Shown here piece by piece: positions 10,939 to 20,329 of a stretch of 63,101 bases of DNA. Source of the DNA: Fragilaria crotonensis (lineage: Eukaryota > Bacillariophyta > Fragilariophyceae > Fragilariales > Fragilariaceae); contig JAKSYS010000348.1 of NCBI GenBank assembly GCA_022925895.1, positions 1-63,101 on the forward strand, in the 5' to 3' direction. Each line of letters starts with the position of its first letter. Within the stretch, counting starts at the first letter, position 1. The notes below the pieces were generated by a model, which was not told the DNA's origin, did not search any database, and was given only the letters and a program-made list of their open reading frames with translations. The position numbers and the translations under genes were made by a program.

Positions 10939-12342
10939 GTGCTTCGCGCTCAAAACTTTTCTTGTGTACCGCAAGCGATGAAACTTGTTCCCACAATTGT
11001 ATACTTCTACAACAGAGTAACTGAAGCCATGAACAACGGAACTGTATCTGACAAATCAGACTCGAATCTTTATATGAGGATGAAGACAGCGGCAGTGGCG
11101 AAGACGAAATTGCCGAATCGTCAAAAGGAGGAAAGCGGCAAAGAGAACATATCGAAGAAGAGGACCATGACAACGAGGAGGCTACGGCACGGTCTAGTAG
11201 CCCGGACCACACATATAACACAAGTGACGGAGAAGAAAATAGTGACCAAGAACGAGAGTGGGATAGGGAGTTGGACAAAATGCTTCTGCCGGGGTGCCGA
11301 GGAATTACATTCGTCCGATGATGACGATGATGATGACGACTATGTTGTTCCTGCAAAACGTGGAAGAACATCGTCAGCAGGAGCTGCGCAGAATTTGGAG
11401 GGGTTGATACGAGTAAGAGGTATGTCAGCAAAAGAATCGTCCATGTCGGAAAAACACCAGGAGAACATTGCAGATAGGGTCACAACTTACGTCAGAAAAC
11501 ATATGTTTCGAGTCGTCAAGTTTATCAGCAATGAACACATGTTTGGTAAGGCTTTCAAGGAGGTGATGGACCACGAGTGTGTGGCAAACCGAGATCGTGT
11601 GAAATTCCAGATGTTATATGAAAGTGTTTTTAACCATGCGTTGAACAGCAAGAGGAGCACATGCGAGCAGGCGGGGAAGAACATCATGATGAGAGAACTA
11701 AAACAATTCAAGGAAGATAGAATGGATGTGTTCTCAATTGATGAATTACAAAAAATGAGGAGAGCAAGTACGGAAAGGGAGAAAAAAGCATTCCTCTGGT
11801 TCTATGGAACATTTCTTGAGTGCGTTTGTGGCCTGAAGCACTGGGGTGTACAAAAGAGTAAGCAATTGGTGTCGCAGGCGACGAGCTCGGCCACAAAACA
11901 CGGCAAGTTGGTGACCATCAGCGACGAGGCTTTCGCTCTCCTTCTCTACGACAACTATATTGAGAAGTGGCTCAAGGCATTTCAGCGAGAGGAACAACTG
12001 CGGCACGAGACCCCACCAGCAGAACCACAACCAAGGAGCGGCGCCGGCAGCAGGGAAAAGTCCAAGAGGGAAAGGGAGAAAGGCAAGTATACTGCGCAAA
12101 AAACAGGCCACTGCAAGTATGGTGGATGGAGCCGCGAAGGAATGGCAAGGTACAACGAATTCTATCACTTGGTGAAGGCTGATCGCACGTGTGAACAAGC
12201 CATGGATATGGAGCGTGAACTGCTCAATCACTGCATTGCACTGAAAAGGAGAGGAACAAATGGTGAAGGAAGTCGAGACACCTCCGATGGAGAGCAGGCA
12301 GAAGCATTAGAACCAGTGGAAGCATGTTGGGATTTGGAATAA
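10939..12342 (+). CDS. transposon cargo protein of unknown function, 467 aa
   Basis: Uninterrupted frame, in contrast to the other two genes of the element. The first codon of the listed frame at 10939 is not ATG; the first in-frame ATG is at 10978 (MKLVPTIVYF). The N-terminal third is Lys/Arg-rich with a run of eight Asp near residue 130. The middle (about 170-330) is alpha-helical in character and begins with DRVTTYVRKHMFRVVKF. The C-terminus has a basic stretch followed by KYGGWSREGMARYNEFYHLV, a pattern that looks like a small DNA- or protein-binding module. No enzyme motif was seen. Its position inside the transposon and its intact frame suggest an accessory role in transposition. Confidence 0.6.
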   Translation: MLRAQNFSCVPQAMKLVPTIVYFYNRVTEAMNNGTVSDKSDSNLYMRMKTAAVAKTKLPNRQKEESGKENISKKRTMTTRRLRHGLVARTTHITQVTEKKIVTKNESGIGSWTKCFCRGAEELHSSDDDDDDDDYVVPAKRGRTSSAGAAQNLEGLIRVRGMSAKESSMSEKHQENIADRVTTYVRKHMFRVVKFISNEHMFGKAFKEVMDHECVANRDRVKFQMLYESVFNHALNSKRSTCEQAGKNIMMRELKQFKEDRMDVFSIDELQKMRRASTEREKKAFLWFYGTFLECVCGLKHWGVQKSKQLVSQATSSATKHGKLVTISDEAFALLLYDNYIEKWLKAFQREEQLRHETPPAEPQPRSGAGSREKSKREREKGKYTAQKTGHCKYGGWSREGMARYNEFYHLVKADRTCEQAMDMERELLNHCIALKRRGTNGEGSRDTSDGEQAEALEPVEACWDLE

Positions 12343-12953
12343 CAACGCAATTTATTGAGGTGCACAATTATTATGATCATCACCATAACATTCTGAAACG
12401 AAACCGCAACGAGTGATTACTCCACTTTTGAATGTGGAGATGTCGACATGCAGCGTCATTGTTAAACATAGAAACTTAAACTATACACATATTGTTGTCA
12501 AGCAATCAATATTTCAAGCTAGTAAGCAACGTTTAACAACGACTCTGCACAATTTAAAGAATTTCATTTCATCAGATAAAGTTATAGCATTTATCTTTTA
12601 TTGTTATAAATGACTATAATATGGTGACAAATACCCATTTAAATTGATTTATTCAATTTACATTGTGATTTAAATTTACTGTATAACGTTGCTTAAAACC
12701 AAAAAAGCCATGTAAACCAATTTAAAAGTTTAAAACACAAAAAATTGTAATTACAATCGACAAATCTTGTTCTATTTTGTTTTTTGTTTTGATGTTTGTT
12801 GAGTATTTGCTTAAAGGTGTAGTATGATACTAAACTGTGAAATATAACTTTAAAATGTTAGTGATAAATATTTTATATTCATTAATACCCGTCCACTAAC
12901 CATATGTATTGAATCCATTTTATTTTTTAAAAGTCACCATATACCACCTTGTG
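12343..12953. other. AT-rich right end of the DNA transposon
   Basis: About 600 bp of AT-rich sequence with no coding content, ending in the terminal inverted repeat CCACCTTGTG. Confidence 0.6.
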
Positions 12954-14857
12954 ATGTTGACGCTGCCCAACCAGCCCCCGCCGACGCCGGCGTCCACTAT
13001 GCTTTCCACGGAAACGCGTTCAATCCCGACACGGGCCGACTTGCAGAATACCGGGAGCTTAGCCATTGCAGTGAGGGACCGCTCTGGCAACAGTCCAACG
13101 CCGAAGAAATAGGGCGCCTCGCCCAAGGCTACGGCGACGTCAAAGGCACAAACACCATGTACTTCATTCCGGTCACCGCCATCCCAGCCGATCGCAAAGC
13201 TACTTATTTACGCGTTGTTGTCGCGTCGCGCCCCGAAAAGGTAAACCCCCGTCGCGTACGGTGGACCGTCGGCGGTGACAAGGTTGATTATCCCTTTGAC
13301 GTGAGCACGAAGACCGCCGATTTGACAACTGCCAAGTTGTTGTTCAACAGCGTCTTGTCAACTCCCAACGCCAAATTCATGGCGACCGATCTCAAAGATT
13401 TCTACCTTGGCACTCCCATGGAGCGCTACGAATACATGCGTATTCCCATCGGCTTGATTCCCGACGTCATCATTGAGTTGTACAACTTGCTGCCGTTAGT
13501 CCACAACGGCCATGTCTTCGTCGAAATTCGACGCGGCATGTATGGCCTCCCACAGGCCGGCCGCCCGCCAACGACCAACTCATCGTTATGGCACCCCATG
13601 GCTATCACCCTGTCGCGCTCACGCCCGGCTTATGGAAACACTCGTCGCGCGACATCGTGTTCAGCCTCGTTGTCGACGATTTCGCATCCGATACACGTCG
13701 CAGGCCGACGCCGATCATTTGATTACCACACTGAACGCCATTATCAAGTCAGCGTCGATTGGACGGGCACACGTTATTGCGGCCTCACCCTCACGTGGGA
13801 CTATGTCCGCCGCACCTGCGACCTGTCCATGCCAGGCTACATTGCCCGCGCACTGCAACGATTCCAGCACGTTGCCCCACCGAAACCGGAACATTCTCCA
13901 CACCCATGGCAACGGCCAACGTATGGCGCCAAAACCCAGTTTGCCCCAGAGCCTGATACCGCTGTCGCGCTCGATGCAACGGACAAGACTCGAATTTCGA
14001 GGTGCTCGGCACGTTACTGTATTATGCCCGAGCAGTTGATTCCACGTTACTCACCGCTATTGGCGAATTGGCAACGGAGCAAGCCGGCGGTACCAAAACC
14101 ACGATGGACAAGCTCGCACAGCTGCTTAACTACTGTGCAACGCATCCCGATGCGACCGTTCGTTTCACTGCTAGCGACATGTTGCTTGCCATCGAAAGTG
14201 ACGCCTCCTACCTCTCGTCGTCAAGCCCGATCCCGCGCAGCGTACTTTACCTGACAAACAAAACCACAGCGCGCAACGCCGGTTTCAAACCTAACGGCGC
14301 TGTCCACGCCTTATGTCAAATAATGCGTGAAGTCCGTCCAGCGCCGCCGAAGCTGAACTTGGGGCGTTATTTCACAATGGCAAGGAAGCATGCCCCTGCG
14401 CATCGCTCCGACGAAATGGGGCATCCCCAACCGGCGACGCCCATGGCCACCGACAACAGTACCGCCAGCGGCATCGCCACTGACACTGTCAAGCAAAAAC
14501 GCTCCAAAGCCGTCGACATGCGTTTCTATTGATCCGCGATCGCGTCCGCCAAGGCCAATTTCAAATTTATTGGCGCAAAGGCACACGAACCGCGCCGACT
14601 ATTTCTCCAAACATCATCCGGCCTCCCATCATCAGGCCATTCGTTCTACGTACTTATACTCGGCCACGAATCCGACAAAGAACTATTTTGATTGCCTTGC
14701 CGATACCGAGCTTCCGCCCACGGCACTGGCACTCCATACTGTGGACCCTGGTGAGGGTGTGTTATTATACCCGGGCACCCCGCAGTTGGGTAACCCGGAA
14801 GGTCATAGCATTCCAATGACCGAGCCCAGGTCCACTCAAATATCGAGTCAATCATAA
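12954..14857 (+). pseudogene. pol: copia pol, 3' part: reverse transcriptase and RNase H, frameshifted
   Basis: Continues the frame left at 3636. The region around 13157-13555 has the copia RT sequences ATDLKDFYLGTPM (catalytic Asp) and GMYGLPQAGR, and SLVVDD near 13660-13680 is the second catalytic pair (VVDD instead of YVDD). RNase H follows: ESDASYLSSS near 14190 and TDNSTASGIA near 14450. Indels are needed near 13560, 13690, 13740, 13990, 14220, 14345 and 14590. The last frame (14390-14857) runs into the 3' LTR and stops at LTR position 98. Confidence 0.85.
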
Positions 14858-14899
14858 TTTATGTAGCTCATCGTTTTAACGACATCTACCTCTTTAACA
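14760..14899 (+). repeat. 3' LTR, 140 bp
   Basis: Identical to 79-218. Preceded by a short purine-rich stretch (GGTGAGGG, 14750-14757) as the probable polypurine tract. The pol stop TAA is at 14855-14857; the TTTATGTAGCTC 12-mer follows immediately. Confidence 0.95.
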
Positions 14900-14904
14900 G
14901 TTAT

Positions 14905-15740
14905 GCGTGTAGTCGGGTTTGGACGTTCTGGCACTCCTCCAGTTTTATAGTGCGCAAATCTGACGTCCATCACTTTGAACACAGTAAATGTTCTGCAGAC
15001 TCGCCACTTAAGTGTGTACTCCGCAGTACAAAGTTACGTACATTAGTACTGTCTATGGGCGTGTATGCTAAAAGACTTCACAAACATTTAGAAGAAAGAC
15101 TTGATCTTACTATTTGTCGCTGTCGCATGCTCTAGCAATGGTACACCTATCACAAAGGAGTACCAGATGCACGTCTTGACAGCGTGGACTCTCGTCAATG
15201 ATAAATCAATGAGGACACTATGAAAGCATAGGAGGCACACTTTTTCGGATTTTATTGTCCTTCGCTTACGTGTGATCGTGATCCGAACATTAATTTGTAC
15301 TGGGAGTCTCTAGTTTTCGTCCTAATGAGTAGCAACATTGAAAACAACTCCGTTTGCCCTCCTTACTTTGTGCATCTGATTCCATTCTCCGGTACGACTA
15401 CTATGCCACATTATGACTTAATTACAATCGTAAACAAAATTCGGTACGCATTTGTCGCATCTGGAAAGAATTCTACGAACAAAACGACACTGTCATAAGA
15501 AATCGAAAAGTCATACCAGATTATTTATCTTCTATCGGAACCTGCCTCGTCTACATTCCGACTTGAATCTCCAATTGGGACGTTGATCGGACCCGCAATC
15601 GCATGACCTCTAATTGCGCAAGAAGAACATCAACAACGATGGTTGTATCAAGATACAGAGGAATTAAAAGTGCAATTGCCAAGAAGATTCGTGAACTATC
15701 GGGAAATATGGCTACCTCTGTTGTCGATCTTGGTGAGTGT
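14905..15740. other. unassigned flank of the copia element
   Basis: About 830 bp with only short ORFs that look random. No gene, inverted repeat or RNA was recognised. Confidence 0.5.
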
Positions 15741-15744
15741 GAGA

Positions 15745-16235
15745 TCAATTGATTCGCAAGTTTCAAGGAGGCAACCCTGCCAACTTTCCGATCAAGCGAC
15801 GCCCAGTTGCGAGTTGTGCATCGCATCGGTAGAGATGGGAAGGTGCTGGGATGCCATCACGTGTGATGATAAAGGCAATCGTGGTAACGAATAGCGACCT
15901 TCAGAAAGCCCCAAAGTCATGTGGCACCACAGTGGGACACTTCTGGTCGCACCATACTACCGGAAGGGTGCCTCGGAATGAGCATACAGCCTGCTGACAT
16001 AGCTCTTTGACTTCGTCATGACTTCGTCATGCAGTAAATGGGTTTTCAGCTTCAGTGTCAGCATTTCGGATGGATTGGATATGTGTACTGGCCTGAAGCT
16101 CAGAAATCAACGTCTTGCGCTTCTGACGCCAAGCCCTAGCAGTGCCGAGTTTTTCTAGAATTCTTCATTTTCTTCGTGGTTGCAGCAATTTCCTGGTCCG
16201 TATCGTCTGTGGTTTCCCCACCATCTCATGTGCAG
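15745..16235 (-). pseudogene. bZIP transcription factor pseudogene
   Basis: On the - strand the region aligns by eye with the bZIP gene at 19671-20329, in order: an acidic stretch (DDTDQE), a basic stretch (KKMKNSRKTRHC), ISELQAS, then a degraded zipper and a tail ending near GATGCCATCACG. Stops and frame changes interrupt it repeatedly, including a duplicated GACTTCGTCAT at about 16010-16030. It is a dead paralogue of the neighbouring bZIP gene. Confidence 0.7.
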
Positions 16236-16373
16236 GTGCGTTTTGCAATCAAGGCTGGCTTCCTGGAAGGTCCGGCCAAAGCACATTTCCGCGCACGCCG
16301 ACTTCAAAATACATGTGCTGCGATATTTGTAGCTTTTGCAGACAATGCAAACGAGACGGAAAGGTTTTCTGAT

Positions 16374-16690
16374 GCGAAGTGGAAATCCACTTCAGTGAAG
16401 TGGAATTCAATTCGGTAGTGGAATTTCACTTTCGGGGAAGTGGAATTCCACTAGGGGGAGTGGAATTCCACTTAGGGAAGCGGAATCTACCACCCGAAGT
16501 GAAATGCAATGTTCCCAAAATGAATTCATACTGAATTGTGTAGGCGTCACGTGTGTCCATCGCATTGTGAGGAAGTGGAATTCCACTTCGCAAGTGAAAA
16601 TCCACTTCGGTGAAGTGGAATTCCACTTCGGGTAAGTGGAATTTCACTTTGGAGAAGTGGAATTTCACTTAGGGGAAGTGGAATTTCACT
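16374..16690. repeat. array of palindromic GTGGAATTCCAC units
   Basis: About a dozen copies of an imperfect 18-25 bp unit with the core GAAGTGGAATTCCACTTC, itself a near-perfect palindrome around an EcoRI-like GAATTC, separated by short GGGG/CGGG linkers. A non-repeat stretch of about 70 bp splits the array at 16500-16570. No protein is encoded; ORFs across it are repeat artefacts. Confidence 0.9.
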
Positions 16691-16927
16691 GACTAGGATC
16701 CACATGATAAACGCGCCGGCCTTGCTTTTTATCAGTTGAAAATGACATAACGTGGAAGCGAGACTCTTACTATGAGGTGTCACGTGTTCTCGTTTTTTCC
16801 TCGATTCCGACGGTGCGGCCGGACCTTCCTGTTGATTTCCTCGTTCCTTCATGTTCCACGCGAATGGCTCTTAACTCCCTTGCGGGCATAGATTGCTCGC
16901 AGCCACCGTTTAGTCGCAGACGGGAGC
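16691..16927. other. no feature recognised
   Basis: Short stretch between the palindromic array and the first inverted-repeat element. Nothing identifiable. Confidence 0.4.
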
Positions 16928-17036
16928 CCGTGTATGTCCCCTAATCGAGCCGGCCATCACCTGCAGTATTGTACGGGAGTACTGAGTTCTACTTACTACT
17001 GTTACACTGTACGGTATTTCTGTCCTCAGAGGAGCA

Positions 17037-17462
17037 TTCAGTAAGGAGTGGAGTATACACCAGCGTCTCTATCTGGCAACTCTACGAGGAGATGGCGACT
17101 TGGACTCTGTCATTTCCACTTGGCAAGCCAATCTAATTCAACTCATCTGGGAACAGTGGTATCATCTCTGGAAACAAAGGAACGGCGAAGTGCACGGGAG
17201 TGATGAGAAAACTCGTATGGAAGCTGAAAAACGCGAGGTGCAACGGCATTTAGAGGAGATCTACAGCCAACGATCGATGTATGAGACCCATGTCCAGGAG
17301 TTGTTACATCGCGAGCTCGAAGATCATGATCAACATTCATTAGCTGTCACTAAGAACTGGCTGTTGAGTAACGCGCCAATCTTCCGGGAGAGTTATCGTC
17401 GAGTCAAACGGAAAGCGGTCACTGGAATGCGGTCCATCCGAGAGTATTTTACCGCAAGATAG
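17037..17462 (+). pseudogene. LINE ORF2 C-terminal fragment
   Basis: Open from the insertion point to the stop at 17460-17462, about 141 residues. It has a Trp-rich stretch (LIWEQWYHLWKQRN) and a helical, charged tail ending in RSIREYFTAR. It lacks the catalytic domains and has no start of its own. Confidence 0.8.
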
Positions 17463-17593
17463 GAGGGTCCAGTAGGTGAGAAAGCGACGGTAGCTACTAC
17501 ACCCACCAGTGTAGTGCCTACCCGTACGAGCCGCATGTCCCTATGGGGGGCATAGTGGAAGTACGTTAAATAGATTTCAAGGTTTTTTTTTTT
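17037..17593 (+). mobile_element. 5'-truncated LINE fragment with 16-bp target duplication
   Basis: TGTCCTCAGAGGAGCA occurs at 17021-17036 and again at 17594-17609, flanking the insert. The insert starts inside the ORF2 C-terminus and ends in an uninterrupted T run, features of target-primed reverse transcription. Its protein matches the end of the LINE at 51329-60006 (FSKEWSI against FSNEWSI; QLIWEQWY against LVIWEWWY; GMRSIREYF against GVRSIRTYF). Confidence 0.9.
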
Positions 17594-17791
17594 TGTCCTC
17601 AGAGGAGCAGTCTGAGATTTGTAGGTTAAGTTGATGTGTAACTTAATTTGCAATATAATTTATGGAGTCGATTTTTTTAGAAAAGCTCGATCGGCTCGAT
17701 TAGGGACATACACGGCCTCTCGCGGCTTGTGCATGAAGGTCTGTTTGCGTTCTGCCAAGGAGGAATCTTCATGAAACTTGTCATTGATAAC

Positions 17792-18417
17792 CAGGCCTCT
17801 TCCCACTAGTACAATCGCCTTTAAAATAGTACACTGGTGTACTAGTTTGAGCCTTCCAAAGTGTACTATTTTAAAGATGTGTACAATTCTACGTGCTTGG
17901 TACAAGGGTATACGTTCTCCTGTATTCTGCAGGAATTGGGTGGAATGTATCTCAATCTCACACAAAACTGTAGCTACCCTGAAAGGAAGATGATGAACTC
18001 ATCCTCACAACAAAGTATCCAGTTCAGTTTTGATCAACTCAGCTGCTCGAACCGGCTTTGTTTCGCCATAGGTGCTACTCTACCAGGTACTGGTAGCTAT
18101 TTGCGTGAGATGAACTAATTGATTTTTGCAGCAGGTTTGCAAACTTATGTGAAACATTCTCACATTTCTGGATAGCTGGTTATCTGTTCTAAGCTATACT
18201 TTCATTTTTACAAAGGGGCTCACAAAGATTGGTTGTGAAATAGGCAATGCTTTACCATTCATGGTCCAGTTTTTGGTGCAAACGTAGACTTCTACACAAG
18301 TAGCTTTCTACACAACCTGGTACAGGTGTACTAATTGTACTATTATAAGGTCCAAAAAGTGTACTATTTTTGCCAAAATAGTACAAATAGGACAGTGTAC
18401 TAGTTGGAAGAGGCCTG
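17792..18417. mobile_element. non-autonomous hAT-like MITE, 626 bp
   Basis: Terminal inverted repeats of 22 bp begin CAGGCCTCTTCC and continue to ACTAGTACA with one mismatch between ends. An 8-bp target duplication TTGATAAC is present at 17784-17791 and 18418-18425. CAGG-type ends with an 8-bp duplication are the hAT signature. The interior has further copies of AGTGTACTATTTT near each end and no transposase. Confidence 0.88.
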
Positions 18418-18425
18418 TTGATAAC

Positions 18426-18721
18426 TAATTAATTTCTCAAGGATTCCAAGGAATCGCTCACATCCAGCCACTTCGTATTCTGAACTCAATTCATTTTTAT
18501 GATTACTTTCTACTTCCATGACAGAGATTCCCTCACATCATAAACTGTATTCTGTATTCTGTACTCTGGTACTTGGTACTGTACTGAGGTACTCCGGATC
18601 CGGAGTAGTCTACTCGCTACTGTCAATACCGGTAGTCGATAATGCAGATATCATAGGGGATTTAAATTAGACATGAAGACATGGTGATTTGTATGATTGA
18701 TGATGTATCCAACTGGCCCTG
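18426..18721. other. spacer with a 16-bp perfect palindrome
   Basis: No gene. Rich in GTAC words and contains ACTCCGGATCCGGAGT near 18591-18606. Confidence 0.5.
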
Positions 18722-19558
18722 CACTACAGAACATTCGGCCTCTGGAGAGGTGGACAAGTGACTGGTTATGTGCCGCAACTTTATATAAAAAATGTCCCTT
18801 GTTTAACTTTCAATCAACGCCTTTCACCGTATGTATTTATATAATGACGAAGACAGCATCGAGTTTTTTAGATCAGACGTTAAATTTTTTTCTTGCTCTT
18901 CTTTCGTGAATTTACTTGTACTGGAGTGCCCCAGTATTTATGCTTCGTGTTGACGTCGCGAGAGATGTTGTGTGTCACCATGCCATCATCCCTAAAATGC
19001 CCTCCACAATCTTTCTTCAAGCAACAACAAGAGAAACGTTGACTATAACATTATCAAGTGTAACATTATACAAGTTATTTGACTGCTGATTATCCGTGTA
19101 AATTGTGTTTTGGACGCATGACAATGAGATTGTTGTCGGTCCAAAGCAACATCGTGTGTTCACAACACGGTGTTTCACAACGTGCCTGAACGCGAGTTTT
19201 GAAGATAAGATTTTCTTCTGTAGAAGTCTACGTCGGAATCAGTACAGGTATTTTTTGCATGCCACGTGGAAGTCGATGATCATGCTCAAAGTCGACGATC
19301 TTGAAAATCGAAAGTTCGATGCGAACGTGCAACCCATGAGACCTACATATACAGTACAAGGAAGTCAAAGTTGCACGATCTCATCGTCGTTTCAGGAATT
19401 GGTGAAGTTATTGAGTAAAAACCATCCAAAAAAGCCGTTAAGGACTCTGAAATAAAGAATGATTTATATACTTGCATAAACGCCGATAGTAAAACGGCGG
19501 AAAACGTCAATCCGTGTTCACTTGTCCACTGCTCCAGAGGCCGAATGTTCTGTAGTGA
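18722..19558. mobile_element. inverted-repeat element with CACTA-type ends, 837 bp
   Basis: Both ends begin CACTACAGAACATTCGGCCT and continue as a 40-bp terminal inverted repeat with two mismatches. Inside each end is a TATATAAA-like box. CACTA starts suggest an En/Spm-type non-autonomous element, but no 3-bp duplication was found (CTG on the left, AAC on the right). It contains one ORF at 19105-19455. Confidence 0.75.
19105..19455 (+). CDS. short ORF inside the CACTA-like element, 116 aa
   Basis: Largest open frame of the element, unrecognised. No transposase motif. It may be chance or a remnant of a parent element's gene. Confidence 0.25.
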   Translation: MFWTHDNEIVVGPKQHRVFTTRCFTTCLNASFEDKIFFCRSLRRNQYRYFLHATWKSMIMLKVDDLENRKFDANVQPMRPTYTVQGSQSCTISSSFQELVKLLSKNHPKKPLRTLK

Positions 19559-19670
19559 ACAGATCTCGGTTCGAATTTGTCTGAATGAGAACAGTCGGTA
19601 ATTCTGAGTGCCTTGCTAAAGCTCATTTCGATAGTTGGGATTTATTCACTCATTTCTCAGTTGGCTTCGG

Positions 19671-20329
19671 TCAATAGATTCCCAAGTAATTAGGAGGCGC
19701 GCCAGCCAACGATCCGACCAAGCGTCGTCTCGCAAGTAGTGATATCACATCTCTAGATATGGGAGCATGCTGAGATGCCATCACGCGAGCCAATAAATGA
19801 GGTGACATGTTCGTGTGGCGTTCGGGGAGAGTTGTACAAACGGCACCAGGGATGGCAATTCCCAGCATCATATCGCTGTTGTGCGGCTCAAGTGCGGGCG
19901 AATGCCTCAAGAGAAGTTCCCGCACCTGCTCACGAAGCTCTTTGACTTCGTTCCGAAGCGCCTTGTTTTCAGCTTCCATCGCAGCGTTTCGTTCGGACTG
20001 GTGATGTACACTGGATTGCAGCTCAGAAATCATTTTCGACGTAGATACGACGCGGCGGAGCCGCGATTGGCAAGGATTCGTTTCATCTTCCTCTCGCCCT
20101 CCGTCATTTCATGGTCATCATCCTCATCTTCCGTAGTGTCTGTATCGAGAATTGAGATTGGCTGGGTGGAATCGGTCTCCTGCAGCTCTGAGCTTTTCAC
20201 CAAAGCAAGCGTGGGTGCGTCCGAGTTGCTGTCGGCATGGTGCGTCGTGTCGATACAACGCTGCATCTTGCAAAATTCAGGATTGTGTCCCAGCCTGTAA
20301 TTGGAAAACGAAACCTGCGGCATTTCCAT
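19671..20329 (-). CDS. bZIP transcription factor, one probable 1-base frameshift
   Basis: The frame from ATG 20329 (MEMPQVSFS) encodes an acidic N-terminus and the basic region KMKRILANRGSAASYLRRK, then meets a stop. The adjacent frame continues at once (MISELQSSVHH) with a heptad pattern L-Q-M-L-L-L and runs to 19671. Adding one A to an AAAA run at about 20033 would join the two, giving about 220 aa. bZIP proteins bind DNA as dimers in the nucleus. The canonical Asn-x7-Arg of the basic region is not kept: only six residues separate Asn from Tyr, and Leu-Arg-Arg-Lys follows. A dead copy lies at 15745-16235. Confidence 0.75.

Larger units (their letters stand above)
3637..12953 (+). mobile_element. 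9.3-kb DNA transposon with three genes, CMC/Plavaka-like, nested in copia pol
   Basis: The left end reads CACAAGGTGG and the right end is its reverse complement CCACCTTGTG; after a short mismatch both ends share GTGA. AT precedes the left end (3635-3636) and follows the right end (12954-12955), a 2-bp target duplication. Removing the element leaves the copia pol frame open, so both ends are exact. It carries a transposase (+), a candidate oxygenase gene (-) and a third gene (+). A 2-bp duplication fits the Mirage/Plavaka side of the CMC superfamily; the family assignment is by transposase motifs only. Confidence 0.88.
79..14899 (+). mobile_element. Ty1/copia LTR retrotransposon (CoDi-like), interrupted by a nested DNA transposon
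   Basis: Two 140-bp LTRs (79-218 and 14760-14899) read identical base for base, begin TG and end CA, and are flanked by the same 5-bp sequence GTTAT at 74-78 and 14900-14904. Gag, protease, integrase, reverse transcriptase and RNase H follow in that order, with integrase before RT, which defines the copia order. The element is about 5.5 kb once the DNA transposon at 3637-12953 is set aside, and the pol reading frame is continuous across that insertion point. Identical LTRs argue for a recent insertion, but the coding part contains several single-base frameshifts, so this copy is either defective or affected by sequencing indels. Confidence 0.95.
16928..17715. mobile_element. miniature inverted-repeat element, copy 1, split by a LINE fragment
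   Basis: The left end reads CCGTGTATGTCCC, then TAATCGAGCCG, and the right end is its near-exact reverse complement. Without the inserted LINE fragment and one target-site copy it is about 215 bp. A second copy in the opposite orientation lies at 28455-28666. It is non-coding. No convincing target duplication was found, so the parent family is unknown. Confidence 0.75.

Noticed and set aside
16547..16852. Minus-strand ORF of 101 residues with EIPL repeats, and the 80-residue ORF beside it
   Set aside because: Both arise from translation of the palindromic repeat array.
19105..19455. Transposase gene of the CACTA-like element
   Set aside because: The ORF is short and shows no DDE or zinc-finger motif, so it is listed only as an uncertain ORF.
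19560..19580. tRNA-like GGTTCGAA box near 19567
   Set aside because: No matching A box, acceptor stem or cloverleaf could be drawn around it.
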